NCBI GenBank assembly: GCA_019828595.1
Contig: JAHQRK010000011.1
Span: 2,232,001-2,296,000 of the forward strand
Length of the DNA: 64,000 nucleotides
DNA from: Aphanomyces cochlioides
Taxonomy: Eukaryota; Oomycota; Saprolegniomycetes; Saprolegniales; Verrucalvaceae
Reading direction: 5' to 3'
Shown: positions 53,705-63,725 of the stretch, piece by piece
Position numbering within the stretch: position 1 is the first letter of the stretch
Layout: each line of letters begins with the position of its first letter
Program-made: the position numbers and the translations under genes
The notes under the pieces: model-generated
What the model saw: the letters and a program-made list of their open reading frames with translations, nothing else
What the model was told of the DNA's origin: nothing
Database searches by the model: none

Positions 53705-54362
53705 ATGGAAAAGACGCGTCAGCCGGAGGCGATATCGCCTCGCATGACGGTCCGACTGATGCCTCGACGGATCCCGTTTATCAGTGGCATTGCCAATCGA
53801 TACGATGACGACTTCCCACTGGAAATGGAGTCATTGGTACGTTGAACCAAGCTTGTTAGTGGTGGTTTATATCTCTACGTGCTGCATAGGTCTCGGAGGC
53901 GCAGTTTTCGCAAGCCATCAACCAAATCAACAACACGTTGTCGGACTATTGGCCATGCTTCTTTTGTGTGTGTTGTGGTTATTTGTGTTGCTTGTGCACG
54001 GGTGGATTGTCTTTGTTATGTCCCAATATGTGCATCCACGACGTAGTTTAGCTGATTGCCTACATTGGATGACGACTCTATGTAGGCTGAGCAGTATACA
54101 CGAACGCTTATTGATCGAATCAACCTGCGTCCATGCTTTCGAGAGGCCCGTGTGGAATGGAAGCTTGTCAAGACATGCTGCAGGTCATGGATCGAAGTTT
54201 CCTTTCCAATGGTTCGTCCCTTGTGCACTAGCACATCTTGACATGCTGGCTTAGAGGGATGACTTGATATGTACCTACAAAACCGTAGCAACAGACGTGC
54301 CACCAGTTGCAACGTCAGGGGGCGATGCTAGCATCTACAACAGTAGCGAAATAGTGGTGTAA
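53705..54362 (+). CDS. Erf4/Golga7-like cysteine-rich protein (172 aa)
   Basis: Four exons (53705-53836, 53890-54042, 54086-54211, 54255-54362) with introns of 53, 43 and 43 bases, all GT-AG and in phase. The product starts MEKTRQPEAISPRMTVRLMP, then RYDDDFPLEMESLVSEAQFS and QAINQINNTLSDYWP. A cysteine-packed hydrophobic core follows (CFFCVCCGYLCCLCTGGLSL). It continues EQYTRTLIDRIN and CCRSWIEVSFP, ending in a Ser/Thr tail. The order FP-x-E, an N-N-x-L helix, a hydrophobic Cys core, a Y-x-x-x-L-x-x-x-x-N helix and W-I-E-[VI] resembles the Golga7/Erf4 fold, the partner of DHHC palmitoyltransferases. That assignment is from pattern memory. The cysteines may be palmitoylated. The unspliced frame hides this gene. 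Confidence 0.62.
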
Positions 54363-54987
54363 CTGTCGTTTGTGATGCAGCTTTGAAATTCTTGGCTAAT
54401 ATTTCCCTTGATAAACCATAAACTCGATGCGGAGATGTGGTTCTTCGGTATCACCATAGTGGGCTGAAGTTTGTGGCGCCAAATGTGCGACAATGACATT
54501 ACCGCGAAATTATTCACACACTAAGATCAGCTGCAAGATAGCTTTGCACGTGTAAGTGTTGGCTTGTTCGAGCGGCAGTGCCATGAACTAAACGAGGAAA
54601 CAACCACGGGACGACGTCATCGTTGCGATCTGACAGGGTCACCAAGACAATGACAAACCCCTTCAACCCCAAAACTTCAACCCTTTTTATGACAACCCCT
54701 AAACACCGAAGTTGTCAAACCCCCTCAACCCCGACTGCAGATATGCCTCATGGAAATAGTCCATTGGCCAGCCATTTTAAGAGTAGCCAATCATGTGTTT
54801 CTAAACATCTACTAAAATTTTTGATTGGTTAAAAGATATTTGGAGACTCTTTACCTGTAAAAGGCGATACAAGCGGGATCCCATATAAACCTGTCAGAAT
54901 AAATATTGCGTGATCGCAGGCGACTTCCAAGCCCATATCCATACAAAAGGGGGTTGTTTTACCGCGTCCGTCCAATTGCGCTACAAG
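54363..54987. other. Upstream region of exportin-7
   Basis: Contains repeated AACCCCTTCAACCC-like and ACAACCCCTAAAC-like C-rich stretches (54655-54735). An inverted pair of CCAATCA (54787-54793) and TGATTGG (54822-54828) lies about 160-200 bases before the exportin start. No gene is supported. Confidence 0.45.
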
Positions 54988-57900
54988 ATGGATGCGAACG
55001 AACTCAAGCAAGTAGAAATGCTGTGTACAGCTTTGTATCAATCTAGCAATGAAATGGAGCGATCAATGGCACAGCAGAGCATCTTGGCGTTGCAAAGCTC
55101 AGCAGAGCATATTCCACGGTGCCAATACATCTTGGACAATTCTACTTGCATGTATGCATTGCTTGTAGCAAGTACCAGTCTCACGAAGCTCATCTCAACC
55201 CATTGGAATAATTTTACGCCATCACAACGGATCGACATTCGCAATTACGTCTTAGGGTACTTGGCACAGAAAGGTCCGAATTTGGAAAAGTACGTGACCA
55301 CATCGTTGATTCAACTCGTGTGCCGCTTGACCAAGTTCGGGTGGTTCGACGACGAACAATTCCGCGAACTCAACCATGAAGTGTCCAAGTTTCTCCAAGC
55401 CACGGTCGATCATTGCATCATTGGCTTGCAAATCTTGAACGAATTGGTCACAGAGATGAATCAACCAGTCAGTGGCCGAAACTTGACATTTCACAGAAAG
55501 ATTGCCGTCGCCTTTCGAGAAGCATCACTCTATCATATCTTTCAAGTCGCATTGACAACTGTCAAAACATTGCAAATGAAGAATATTCCAGGCGCCTCTC
55601 TCGACCAAGAAAACAGAATGGCTGATTTGGCTCTCAATTTAGCCATCAAATGTTTATCGTTTGACTTCATTGGTACCAATCCGGACGAATCTTCCGAAGA
55701 TGCTGGTGCTCTACAAGTCCCATCTTCATGGCGCAGTATCATTCAAGAGCCAGAAACCATGCAACTTTTGTTTGATTTTTACCACGGTAGTCAAGCACCG
55801 AATTCAGCGCGTTGTTTGGAAACTCTCATGTTGCTGGCATCAGTGAGGCGTTCGCTGTTTTCCCCAGACAAAGAGCGCGCCAATTTTCTCTCCCACCTGT
55901 TAACCGGGATTTGTCGAATTATTTCCACACAGCATGGTCTCTCAGAGCAAGCGAATTACCACGAATTTTGCCGTCTCTTGGGTCGCTTGAAATCAAACTA
56001 CCAATTATCCGAGTTGATGAAAGCTGAGTCGTTTCAAGAATGGGTGGATTTGACTCCAACATTTACCGTAAAATCGTTTCAGCAATGGCAATGGTCGGCC
56101 AACTCAATTCATTATTTACTTGGCCTGTGGTCTCGATTAGTCGCTGCATTACCCTATGTCCGAGCAGAACGAAATGGCCCTGCTTCAGTCAATTTTCTTG
56201 ATCAGGCCATTCCTCAAATTATTCAATCCTATGTTCAGTCTAGATTGGATTCGGCATCTCAAGTCAGCCAAGACGATTCATTGGAAGATCCCTTGGAAGA
56301 CGAAGGCAGTTTATCTGAGCAATTTGACAAATTACCCACGATATGTCATTACAATTACCGGCAAGTGGGCGAGTATATTTTGCAGGTTTTTGATTCACTT
56401 CAAAATCAGTATCGTGAGGTTGTAGGAATGAACTTGGGCTCTTCCATGGGTGAAGATGATGATGCTATGCAGCGAGGCCTAAATGGATTAGAGATGCAGC
56501 TTGCTTGGCTCATTTATATTGTCGGTTCCATAATTGGGGGTCATTCGTACACATCATCCCAAATGAATGATGGCGATGAGTTGGTTGACGCTGATCTGTG
56601 TCAAAGAGTATTTCGAACAATGAAAATCGTTGAGCATCGATTGATCAATTCCGGGGGTGGTCAAAAATGCCATGTGCATCTTGAGTTAGCTTTGTTGCAC
56701 TTTTTCAGCTATTTTCGACGATCGTACATCGGAGAACAACATGGTATGCCGCCGATGCCTCAGCTTGGTGTCACATCGCCGTCTTCAGCTGCAGTTTGTC
56801 TGATGACATCTCCCACAGATACATCTATAACGGCAAAACACAAATCTTACCAACGAATGTTTGAGCGAATGGGCTTTGGTGACCACACTGTCGTGGTAAA
56901 CATGATTGTAACGCATATTGGACAAAACTTGAAGTTCTGGGGCGACGAAGAGAAAGTAATTAGCCAAACTCTGACGCTTTTCTTGGATATTGCGTCGGGC
57001 TACTCGTCTGGAAAATTGCTCTTGGGCTTGGATACTGTCCAATACTTAATTAGCCACCCAACAGCAGAAGAATTTCCCTTTTTGGCCGTCCCCTCCAATA
57101 CCCGACATCGAACAAGTTTCCACAGCACAATCTCTCGTTTATTGTTCACGACATCCTTTGATGAGTCGTCCGATCGTTTCGAGGAATACGTTGCGCCATT
57201 GGAACAAGTGCTATCGAAATTAATGCAGACTCAAAATTACCGACAGCAAGACGTCCGCGAAGCAATCATTGGTGTTTGCCGTGATCTCCGTGGTATTTTC
57301 ATTTCCACTCATAACAAAAGGACGTACAACTGTATGTTTGACTTCATCTACCCCACCTACATGCCAATTTTTACAAAGGCTGCGGAAGTTTGGTTTGATA
57401 CGCCGACAGTGATGAACGCTCTTCTCAAGTTTTTGCAAGAATTATCCTACAATAAATCCCAACGCGTCATATTCGACCAAAGCTCTCCTAATGGCATTTT
57501 GCTGTTTCGAGAATTGAGTCATGTTATTGTGGCATACGGGACTCGGATTTTGAACCACCAACCTCAACGAGATGCTTACGCTGAAAAGTACAAAGGCATT
57601 TCTCTTTGTCTTGGAGTTCTATTTCGGGCTTTAGGTGCGCACTTCGATTGCAATTTTGATCTGATGCTCTGTTGCAGGTGGAAACTATGTAAACTTTGGA
57701 GTTTTCAAACTTTACAATGATGTTGCATGGGATCAAGCTTTGGAAATTAGTTTACAACTGGCCTTATCTATCCCATTAGACGAATTGATGGTAAACTCAT
57801 CGTCTTTAATTGAACTCATTTTGTTCTATAGACATATCCCAAAGTGAAAAACGCCTACTTCTACTTCTTGGAAATACTATTTCGTAACCAAATCGTTTCA

Positions 57901-58404
57901 GTTGTGTCATTAGATTCGACCATTTTTTCTCAGCTTGTCCAGAGTCTACATGAGGGCGTGAATTCCTACGACTTGGCCATCGCTGCACAATGCGCCACAG
58001 CCGTGGATCATCTGGCAACATTGTATTACCATGAGACAAAGAAGAAGAAAGACTCACAAGTCAAACATGCCTTGATGGCACATCTTCAAGCGTACCCTTC
58101 GTTGTGGTCAACCCTTCTCTCTTCTTTATTCAATATTTTGATTTATGGTGACGCGACGTCACAATGGGCATTGTCCAGACCGATTTTATCGTTGTCTTTG
58201 TGCAGTCCTGATGCTTTAGCATCTTACCAACACAGTATTGCCGCATCACAAGGAAATGAACAACACAAAGCATTGGTTGATGACGCCTTTGCCAAGCTAT
58301 ACCAAGAAATTTTGCCAACCTTAGAAGCATCAAACCGCGACAAGTTTACGCAAAAACTAGGACAATTCCGGAATTCTTTGCGGAGTTTCTTGACCATCTC
58401 GTAG
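54988..58404 (+). CDS. XPO7: Exportin-7 (RanBP16-like nuclear transport receptor)
   Basis: Karyopherin-beta that carries cargo through nuclear pores with Ran-GTP. Three exons (54988-57634, 57678-57790, 57832-58404) with introns of 43 and 41 bases, 1110 residues, close to the usual length of about 1090. The start ATG 54988 gives MDANELKQVEMLCTALYQSS. The N terminus carries the importin-beta N-terminal type repeat (AQQSILALQSS, YALLVASTSLTKLIS). Family signatures include FLQELSYNKSQRVIFDQSSP and, restored by splicing, GGNYVNFGVFKLYND and IPLDELMTYPKVKNAYFYFL. The protein is built of HEAT-like helices throughout, with an acidic loop near DDSLEDPLEDEGSL. It lies tail to tail with a carboxypeptidase gene. 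Confidence 0.95.
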
Positions 58405-58995
58405 ATAAGAACCTGAAATACTTGGACCGATGAAGAGTCGAGCCGCTGACTCCAGCGCCATGTATTATTTTAATACAACACCAAAGCAAGCAATCATGTT
58501 TTGTTTAACGTTATTATAATAGCAAAACGGAGCATCTTGTACATTAATACGCCTTTCAGGACAGTGCTGAGAGCCCAGTTCAATCGTCAAAGAACCGATG
58601 AAACATTTTTTACTGTGCTCCTCTCCCGCTAGCTCCAATTCTACCAAACCGATAAGAAAAATTCTGTCGACATACGCTCTTTTCCCGTTTACTACGTCCT
58701 TATTGGTAAAATAGGGGGAATCAAATTAGAAAATTTGCTTTTTGTTTTCGATCTCTTCGAAATTTTTTTGTTTCTTCGAAAAGCAAAACTCGAAAAGCAA
58801 AGTCGAAACGCAAAAGCAGCCGATTTTTCTGATTTGATTCCCCCATATTTCGCAGTTCAGCATGGCCGAGATCACGAATAGAAAAGACAGTTGAATATTG
58901 TGATATTAATGTTATCTAGAGAACACTTCAATATCACTCCAAGCGCATATGAAGTTAAGCGCTCTTTTGGAACAACACCTAGACAAATTCAGGTC
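58405..58995. other. Convergent AT-rich intergenic region holding a short inverted-repeat element
   Basis: Lies between exportin-7 (+) and the first carboxypeptidase (-). Apart from the element at 58708-58850 it holds only AT-rich sequence. Confidence 0.5.
58708..58850. mobile_element. Short MITE-like inverted-repeat element
   Basis: The left end reads AAATAGGGGGAATCAAATTA and continues GAAAA. The reverse complement of the right end reads AAATATGGGGGAATCAAATC and continues AGAAAAA. The arms are about 25 bp and the whole element is about 143 bp. The inside is AT-rich with TTCGAAA and TTCGAAAAGC repeats that also fold. There is no coding capacity, and the target duplication is not clear. Confidence 0.65.
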
Positions 58996-60513
58996 TCATT
59001 CCTCAATAGACCACACCTTTTTCCACCACGCATACCACGTGATAAAGATCAAGACGGCAACGAAGGGCACGATGAGAGCAAGCCATTCGGCAGCAGAGAT
59101 TGCTGGGGAGTCGTTGAAATTGGTCAAACCACTCACGTATTCCAAGTTGTCTACAGGGTACAACCACTTGGTGCACACGTCTTCCCCATGAATAAAGCAC
59201 TCAATCAGATAAAGGGCATGAAGAGGACGAGTGGATGGCACCATGTGACCAGCTCCCTTCACAGTCGTGAAGGTGAGACCTTTGTAGCCTTGCGTGTAGC
59301 CCGCGAGTTGGTCATCAGGTCCAAACCAACCCTTCCATGGCGACACGACAGGCAACTTGAGTCCTTCGCTAGTGAGCCAACGCTGGGTTCCAATAAAATT
59401 GGTGTTGGAATCTGCATCGCCGCTGTAAATCAAAATCTTGAGGCTGGCGTTGAGAATAAGTGGGTATTTCGAGAGAGCAGAGGCATCACGAGCCCAGACT
59501 TCACCGATCTTGTTGTTGCATTGAGACCAAGAGATGAAGCCACCAGAGACATGAAGTGCTTTTTGGACTTCTGGCAAATTCAAGTACGAATGTGTGAACG
59601 AGTCAGCGCAAGGCGTGATGTCACCGCGAGTGTTTGGTCGAATGCGATGGTATGGGAAGGTTTCGACTTGTCGATCCTTCAAGAGGCAGACATCACCGTA
59701 GATGAAATACTCGTTAAGATCGGCGATGTCAGAGCTCACACTGGATTCTTTCAAGGCAGCCTTACACGCAGAGGAACAGTTTGCATTTGCATTTTCGTAT
59801 GCGCACTCGCTCACGCGGTCACCGCAGTTGTCTTTGAGAGCACGGTAGGTTTCCGATGAGATGAGGGCGTGATTGTAGATCCAATCGTAGTAAGCTTTGC
59901 CATCGATGTGGACATCCGTGTAGGCATTGCCGATGGCAAAACCCACCAATTTGATGGTTGGATGAGGCTTTTCCACCATCTCATGGATCAAGTAAGGGAT
60001 GTAAAATCCATTGTAGCTTTCGCCCGTGACGAAGAATGGGCGACGTTGATACGTTGGGAACTTGTCAAAGAAAACCTTGAGGAACTCGTAGATGCGACCA
60101 GTTGTCACGTCGTTGTTGTAGTCACTAGCGTTCAAGAACGGTGTGCTATAGCCAACACCAGCAGGGGAGTCCAAAAACACATAATTCACATTGCGGTTCC
60201 AGGCATATCGGTTTCGCTTCACGGAGAGATCGCTGGCAATGACAAAAGGACCATTTTCAGTGAAGAAACCAGAAATAGAGGAGCATCCAGGGCCACCGTT
60301 GAGCCACAGTGCAATAGGAGCTGTCGATGGATTGTTTTCAGCTTCTAGGAGCCAGTAGAACATGTTTTGGCCTGTGCTGGGCAACGCGATGTGGCCAGCA
60401 TAGTGGTCGAAATTGATCGGCTTTTCATCGTTGTAGTTTGGCAGGTCCGTGACCTTGTGTTCGACAATGTAGCCCGCAGCGACTGCGACGACAGCAGCAA
60501 GGAAGCCCAACAT
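58996..60513 (-). CDS. Serine carboxypeptidase, family S10, membrane-anchored
   Basis: Lysosomal/vacuolar or secreted carboxypeptidase. A single exon of 505 residues. ATG 60513 was preferred to one at 60564 because it gives a clean signal peptide (MLGFLAAVVAVAAGYI). S10 motifs are LWLNGGPGCSSISG (substrate-binding), FVTGESYNGFYIPY (nucleophile Ser), ILIYSGDADSNTNFIGTQRW (Asp) and GAGHMVPSTRPLHAL (His). The nucleophile motif is GESYNG where the family nearly always has GESY[AG]G, as in the neighbouring paralogue. This may alter activity. A C-terminal hydrophobic segment (LALIVPFVAVLIFITWYAWW) and a short basic tail suggest a type I membrane anchor. It is divergently arranged with the second paralogue. 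Confidence 0.95.
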   Translation of the reverse strand: MLGFLAAVVAVAAGYIVEHKVTDLPNYNDEKPINFDHYAGHIALPSTGQNMFYWLLEAENNPSTAPIALWLNGGPGCSSISGFFTENGPFVIASDLSVKRNRYAWNRNVNYVFLDSPAGVGYSTPFLNASDYNNDVTTGRIYEFLKVFFDKFPTYQRRPFFVTGESYNGFYIPYLIHEMVEKPHPTIKLVGFAIGNAYTDVHIDGKAYYDWIYNHALISSETYRALKDNCGDRVSECAYENANANCSSACKAALKESSVSSDIADLNEYFIYGDVCLLKDRQVETFPYHRIRPNTRGDITPCADSFTHSYLNLPEVQKALHVSGGFISWSQCNNKIGEVWARDASALSKYPLILNASLKILIYSGDADSNTNFIGTQRWLTSEGLKLPVVSPWKGWFGPDDQLAGYTQGYKGLTFTTVKGAGHMVPSTRPLHALYLIECFIHGEDVCTKWLYPVDNLEYVSGLTNFNDSPAISAAEWLALIVPFVAVLIFITWYAWWKKVWSIEE

Positions 60514-61810
60514 GGTGACTTGCGAAGTGAAAATCAGTTGTGGCAAAAAATGGGTGACTGCCATATGATAGTCAAATTGGAATGCCTGTGGGACGTCGGA
60601 TCAAGTCAAACAAAAGTGGTCCAGCTCAATTTTGAGCTGGAGAAGAGTCCACATCGTCTGTAAAACCTGCCAGCCCTCCCGAAGGCTCTTGAAAGCAAAG
60701 TTGTAGGCATCAAGACGTGGCCTGAAGCGCGACTAAGGCTATTCAACAGCGAGCGATAGTGCACTTTGTCGTTGACAGCTTCAACTTGAATTCGCAAACA
60801 TCTTTGATTGGTAAAATAAATATCTTGGTTAAGTACAGTCTCATCTACTTGCGGGTTTTGCATCGAAAGGCATGTTTGCTTTGTCAAACTTTTCACTCTT
60901 TATTCAATTTACCGCAGTTTATTCCTCTTAATCATTTACTAGTACAAACACATTTAGAGTTATTGTAGCGGCCAAACATGTCGAGAAAACACTTGGTGCA
61001 AACTCTCTCGAGTCCAAGATGCCAAGGGAGGAGATGGGATAAGATGACGAAGTCTAGGAGTGAAATCGTTAACCTGAACACTATCCGGATAAAATTCGTT
61101 TACCTGAACAGTGTGTCGCTGCACCTACGAGACTGCAGTCCTAACTCAACTTCAGCATCAGAATAATTCCTTAACAAGTCTCATCAGGGCTGCGGCACGG
61201 CCTGACGGTCAAACTGCCCCGTGGTAAATATTTAAATATCCCTTTTTGGTGCACGCTGGGGGGCTCCCTCCTCATCCACCCACAGAAAACTTTTCTCTTG
61301 GCCTCCGCATTGCTCTGGTGAGTGCAATTTTTCTGGGTGAATATCTGACGTCGTCCGCGCAGTATAGGGCTTTGTCAATGAAGCAGTGCATACTCGTGAA
61401 ACACTCACTGTTCATGTTAACGAATTTTATCCGGATAGTGTTCAGGTTAACGACGTTACTCCGAAGTCTAGCGATACTCAATGATTCGCAATTGATGTGC
61501 CAACTGGGCCAAACGAGAATGCTCGTGAGATCGGCGTGGAATAGTCATTTGCGATCAATTGTATAAGAAGTGGAGGATTCATGTGGCGGCAAGCCTGAAT
61601 GGACTCAGCCCATGGATGTTGTCAAGGAATGCCACGGAATGTACTTGATTAAGGACAAGCAGCTAGAATTGACATTGCAACTTCGTTCTTCGAGGACACT
61701 TCAATTTCATTGGAGCAAGTTGGACTAATGGGAAGGGACAATTGATGGCAGTCATTTGAGCCAGGTTCAAATTGACACATGCAACTCACTTCGTCATTTT
61801 GCCTTTGATC
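60514..61810. other. Divergent intergenic region between two carboxypeptidases
   Basis: Contains a perfect hairpin CCAGCTCAA-TT-TTGAGCTGG (60621-60640), a TGATTGG box (60805-60811) and the inverted-repeat element at about 61060-61460. No gene is supported. Remnant frames at 60606-60896 and 61246-61566 are not convincing. Confidence 0.45.
61060..61460. repeat. Inverted-repeat element, about 400 bp
   Basis: GTTAACCTGAACACTATCCG followed by GATAAAATTCGTT occurs at about 61069-61101. Its reverse complement is at about 61417-61451, as AACGAATTTTATCCGGATAG followed by TGTTCAGGTTAAC. The similarity extends outward through a CTAGGAGT-like / ACTCC pair and inward past GAACAGTG. The arms are about 55-60 bp and the interior about 300 bp. 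It is probably a decayed MITE or foldback element. Confidence 0.7.
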
Positions 61811-63433
61811 ATGAAGCTGTTCCGAGGTCTCGTGCTTGGCGCTACTGCGATCGTCGCAGCCTTGGCTGGTTCCATCAAGGAGGACCACAAAATTACGACG
61901 CTGCCGAATTACAACGACAAGACGCCATTGGATTTCAACCAGTATGCTGGCCGCCTCGCCATCCCTAGCAATGGCCAAGAAATGTTTTACTGGTACGTCG
62001 AATCGCAAAACGACCCAAAGAACGACCCGATCGTCTTGTGGCTCAATGGCGGTCCTGGCTGCTCATCCTTGGGTGGTTTCTTCACTGAACTTGGTCCTTT
62101 CGTTGTCATGAGTGATTTGAGCGTCAAGCGCAACAAATACGGATGGAACCGCAAAGCCAACGTTGTGTTTTTGGAGTCTCCATCCGGTGTTGGCTTTAGT
62201 CGCCCAGTGTTGAATGCTTCCAAATACAACGACGATTTTACCACCGGCCGTGCGCGAGAATTTCTCATTGAATTCTTCAAAGCTTACCCTGAACTTCAAA
62301 ACCGTGACTTCTACATTACCGGTGAAAGCTACGGTGGCATGTACATTCCATTCTTGGTCCACAACCTTGTCACGACGCCTGTCCAAGGCATCAACCTCAA
62401 GGGTTTTGCGATCGGTAACCCATACACTGACGAAGCGATTGACAACGCCGCATACATGGACTATTACTACTCGCACGGCTTGATTTCCATCGAAGACTAC
62501 AATGCCATCCAAGCTAACTGCAACAAGACTGCTCTTGCCAAGTTTGCTGGAGTCTTCTCTGACAATACAGTCGATGATGCTTGTGCCAAAGCAGTCCATC
62601 AAGGAATGAAAGACAGTGATCGAGCCAACTTCAACGGCTATTACATCTTCGGTGACGTTTGCTTGCTCAATAACGAGCAAGGCAATGTCCTTCGCTACAA
62701 GAATATTCGCCCCATGCATCGAGGTAACATTGGCCCATGTGCTGACCAATTTACTGAATCCTACTTGAGACTTCCAGCCGTCCAATCTGCAATCCACATC
62801 ACTGGAAACCACGTCGATTGGACTGCCTGCTCTAGCCACACCACGATCCATTACACTCGCAGCAAGTCTTCCTTGCCATTGTACCCAACGATTTTGTCGA
62901 AGGGATTGAAGGCACTTATCTACTCTGGTGATGCCGATTCCGTGGTCAACTTTATCGGCACTCAACGCTGGATTACGACCGATGGCCTTAAATTAAATGT
63001 CAAGTCCAAGTGGCGTCCATGGTTTGGACCTGACAAGCAACTTGCTGGCTACACGGAGGGTTACGATGGACTTAACTTCACGACTATCAAGGGTGCTGGC
63101 CACATGGTCCCTGCTGTCCGTCCACTCCACGGTCTTTACCTCTTTGAATGCTTCATCTACGGCCCCGATGCATGCGCCAAGTTTGACTACCCAAAGGACA
63201 ATCTTGAATACTTGACCGGGGCAGATGTCGTCTACAGCTCCGACGAAGGGGACAACGACGGTGATGTTGCGTTTTCCGTTGAACCTGCTGTCAAGCCATG
63301 GCACTATGCTGTATGGTACTCGGTCTTGGTAGCAGGCACTGTGATTGCTGTTGTCGTCGTGAACCGATTGTCCAACAAACCCAAGTACCAGTCGCTCACA
63401 GACGGCGAGTCGAAGCCAATCTATACCCAGTAG
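61811..63433 (+). CDS. Serine carboxypeptidase, family S10, membrane-anchored
   Basis: A single exon of 540 residues from ATG 61811, with signal peptide MKLFRGLVLGATAIVAALAG. Upstream in-frame codons lack an ATG. Catalytic and binding motifs are LWLNGGPGCSSLGGFF, YITGESYGGMYIPFL (canonical nucleophile), LIYSGDADSVVNFIGTQRW and GAGHMVPAVRPLHGL. Conserved cysteines and NxS/T sites are typical of secreted S10 enzymes. The C terminus has an acidic linker (SSDEGDNDGDVAF), a membrane helix (YSVLVAGTVIAVVVVNRL) and a tail ending GESKPIYTQ. It is closely related to the gene at 58996-60513 and to the partial gene at the right edge, so a local duplication cluster is likely. Confidence 0.96.
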   Translation: MKLFRGLVLGATAIVAALAGSIKEDHKITTLPNYNDKTPLDFNQYAGRLAIPSNGQEMFYWYVESQNDPKNDPIVLWLNGGPGCSSLGGFFTELGPFVVMSDLSVKRNKYGWNRKANVVFLESPSGVGFSRPVLNASKYNDDFTTGRAREFLIEFFKAYPELQNRDFYITGESYGGMYIPFLVHNLVTTPVQGINLKGFAIGNPYTDEAIDNAAYMDYYYSHGLISIEDYNAIQANCNKTALAKFAGVFSDNTVDDACAKAVHQGMKDSDRANFNGYYIFGDVCLLNNEQGNVLRYKNIRPMHRGNIGPCADQFTESYLRLPAVQSAIHITGNHVDWTACSSHTTIHYTRSKSSLPLYPTILSKGLKALIYSGDADSVVNFIGTQRWITTDGLKLNVKSKWRPWFGPDKQLAGYTEGYDGLNFTTIKGAGHMVPAVRPLHGLYLFECFIYGPDACAKFDYPKDNLEYLTGADVVYSSDEGDNDGDVAFSVEPAVKPWHYAVWYSVLVAGTVIAVVVVNRLSNKPKYQSLTDGESKPIYTQ

Positions 63434-63725
63434 ACATAATTCACTGAACGAGAGAACTTTTATTGATGTCCTCAGAATTCCGTGGAACTTCTGCGGCCTC
63501 TCCAACTGCATAGGGCTGTGACCAGATACCGATTCGTGTAAAATACTGTAGTTCAAGGGGTAGGACAGCCTTTCCGAGGTCGGAAAAGTGTGGCGTTTTG
63601 CAAATACTTCGAAGTGAAGTAGACAACGAAAACGATTGAGATCAAATTCTAAATTTTGATTGGCTTATTTTGTAACGACCATTAAAATTGGCCAATCAGA
63701 ACAGTTTATCTTAGATGGGCTGCTT

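Noticed and set aside
58891..59859. A 322-codon plus-strand frame
   Set aside because: Antisense of the S10 carboxypeptidase. The minus frame has all catalytic motifs.
62063..62965. A 300-codon minus-strand frame
   Set aside because: Antisense of the second carboxypeptidase.
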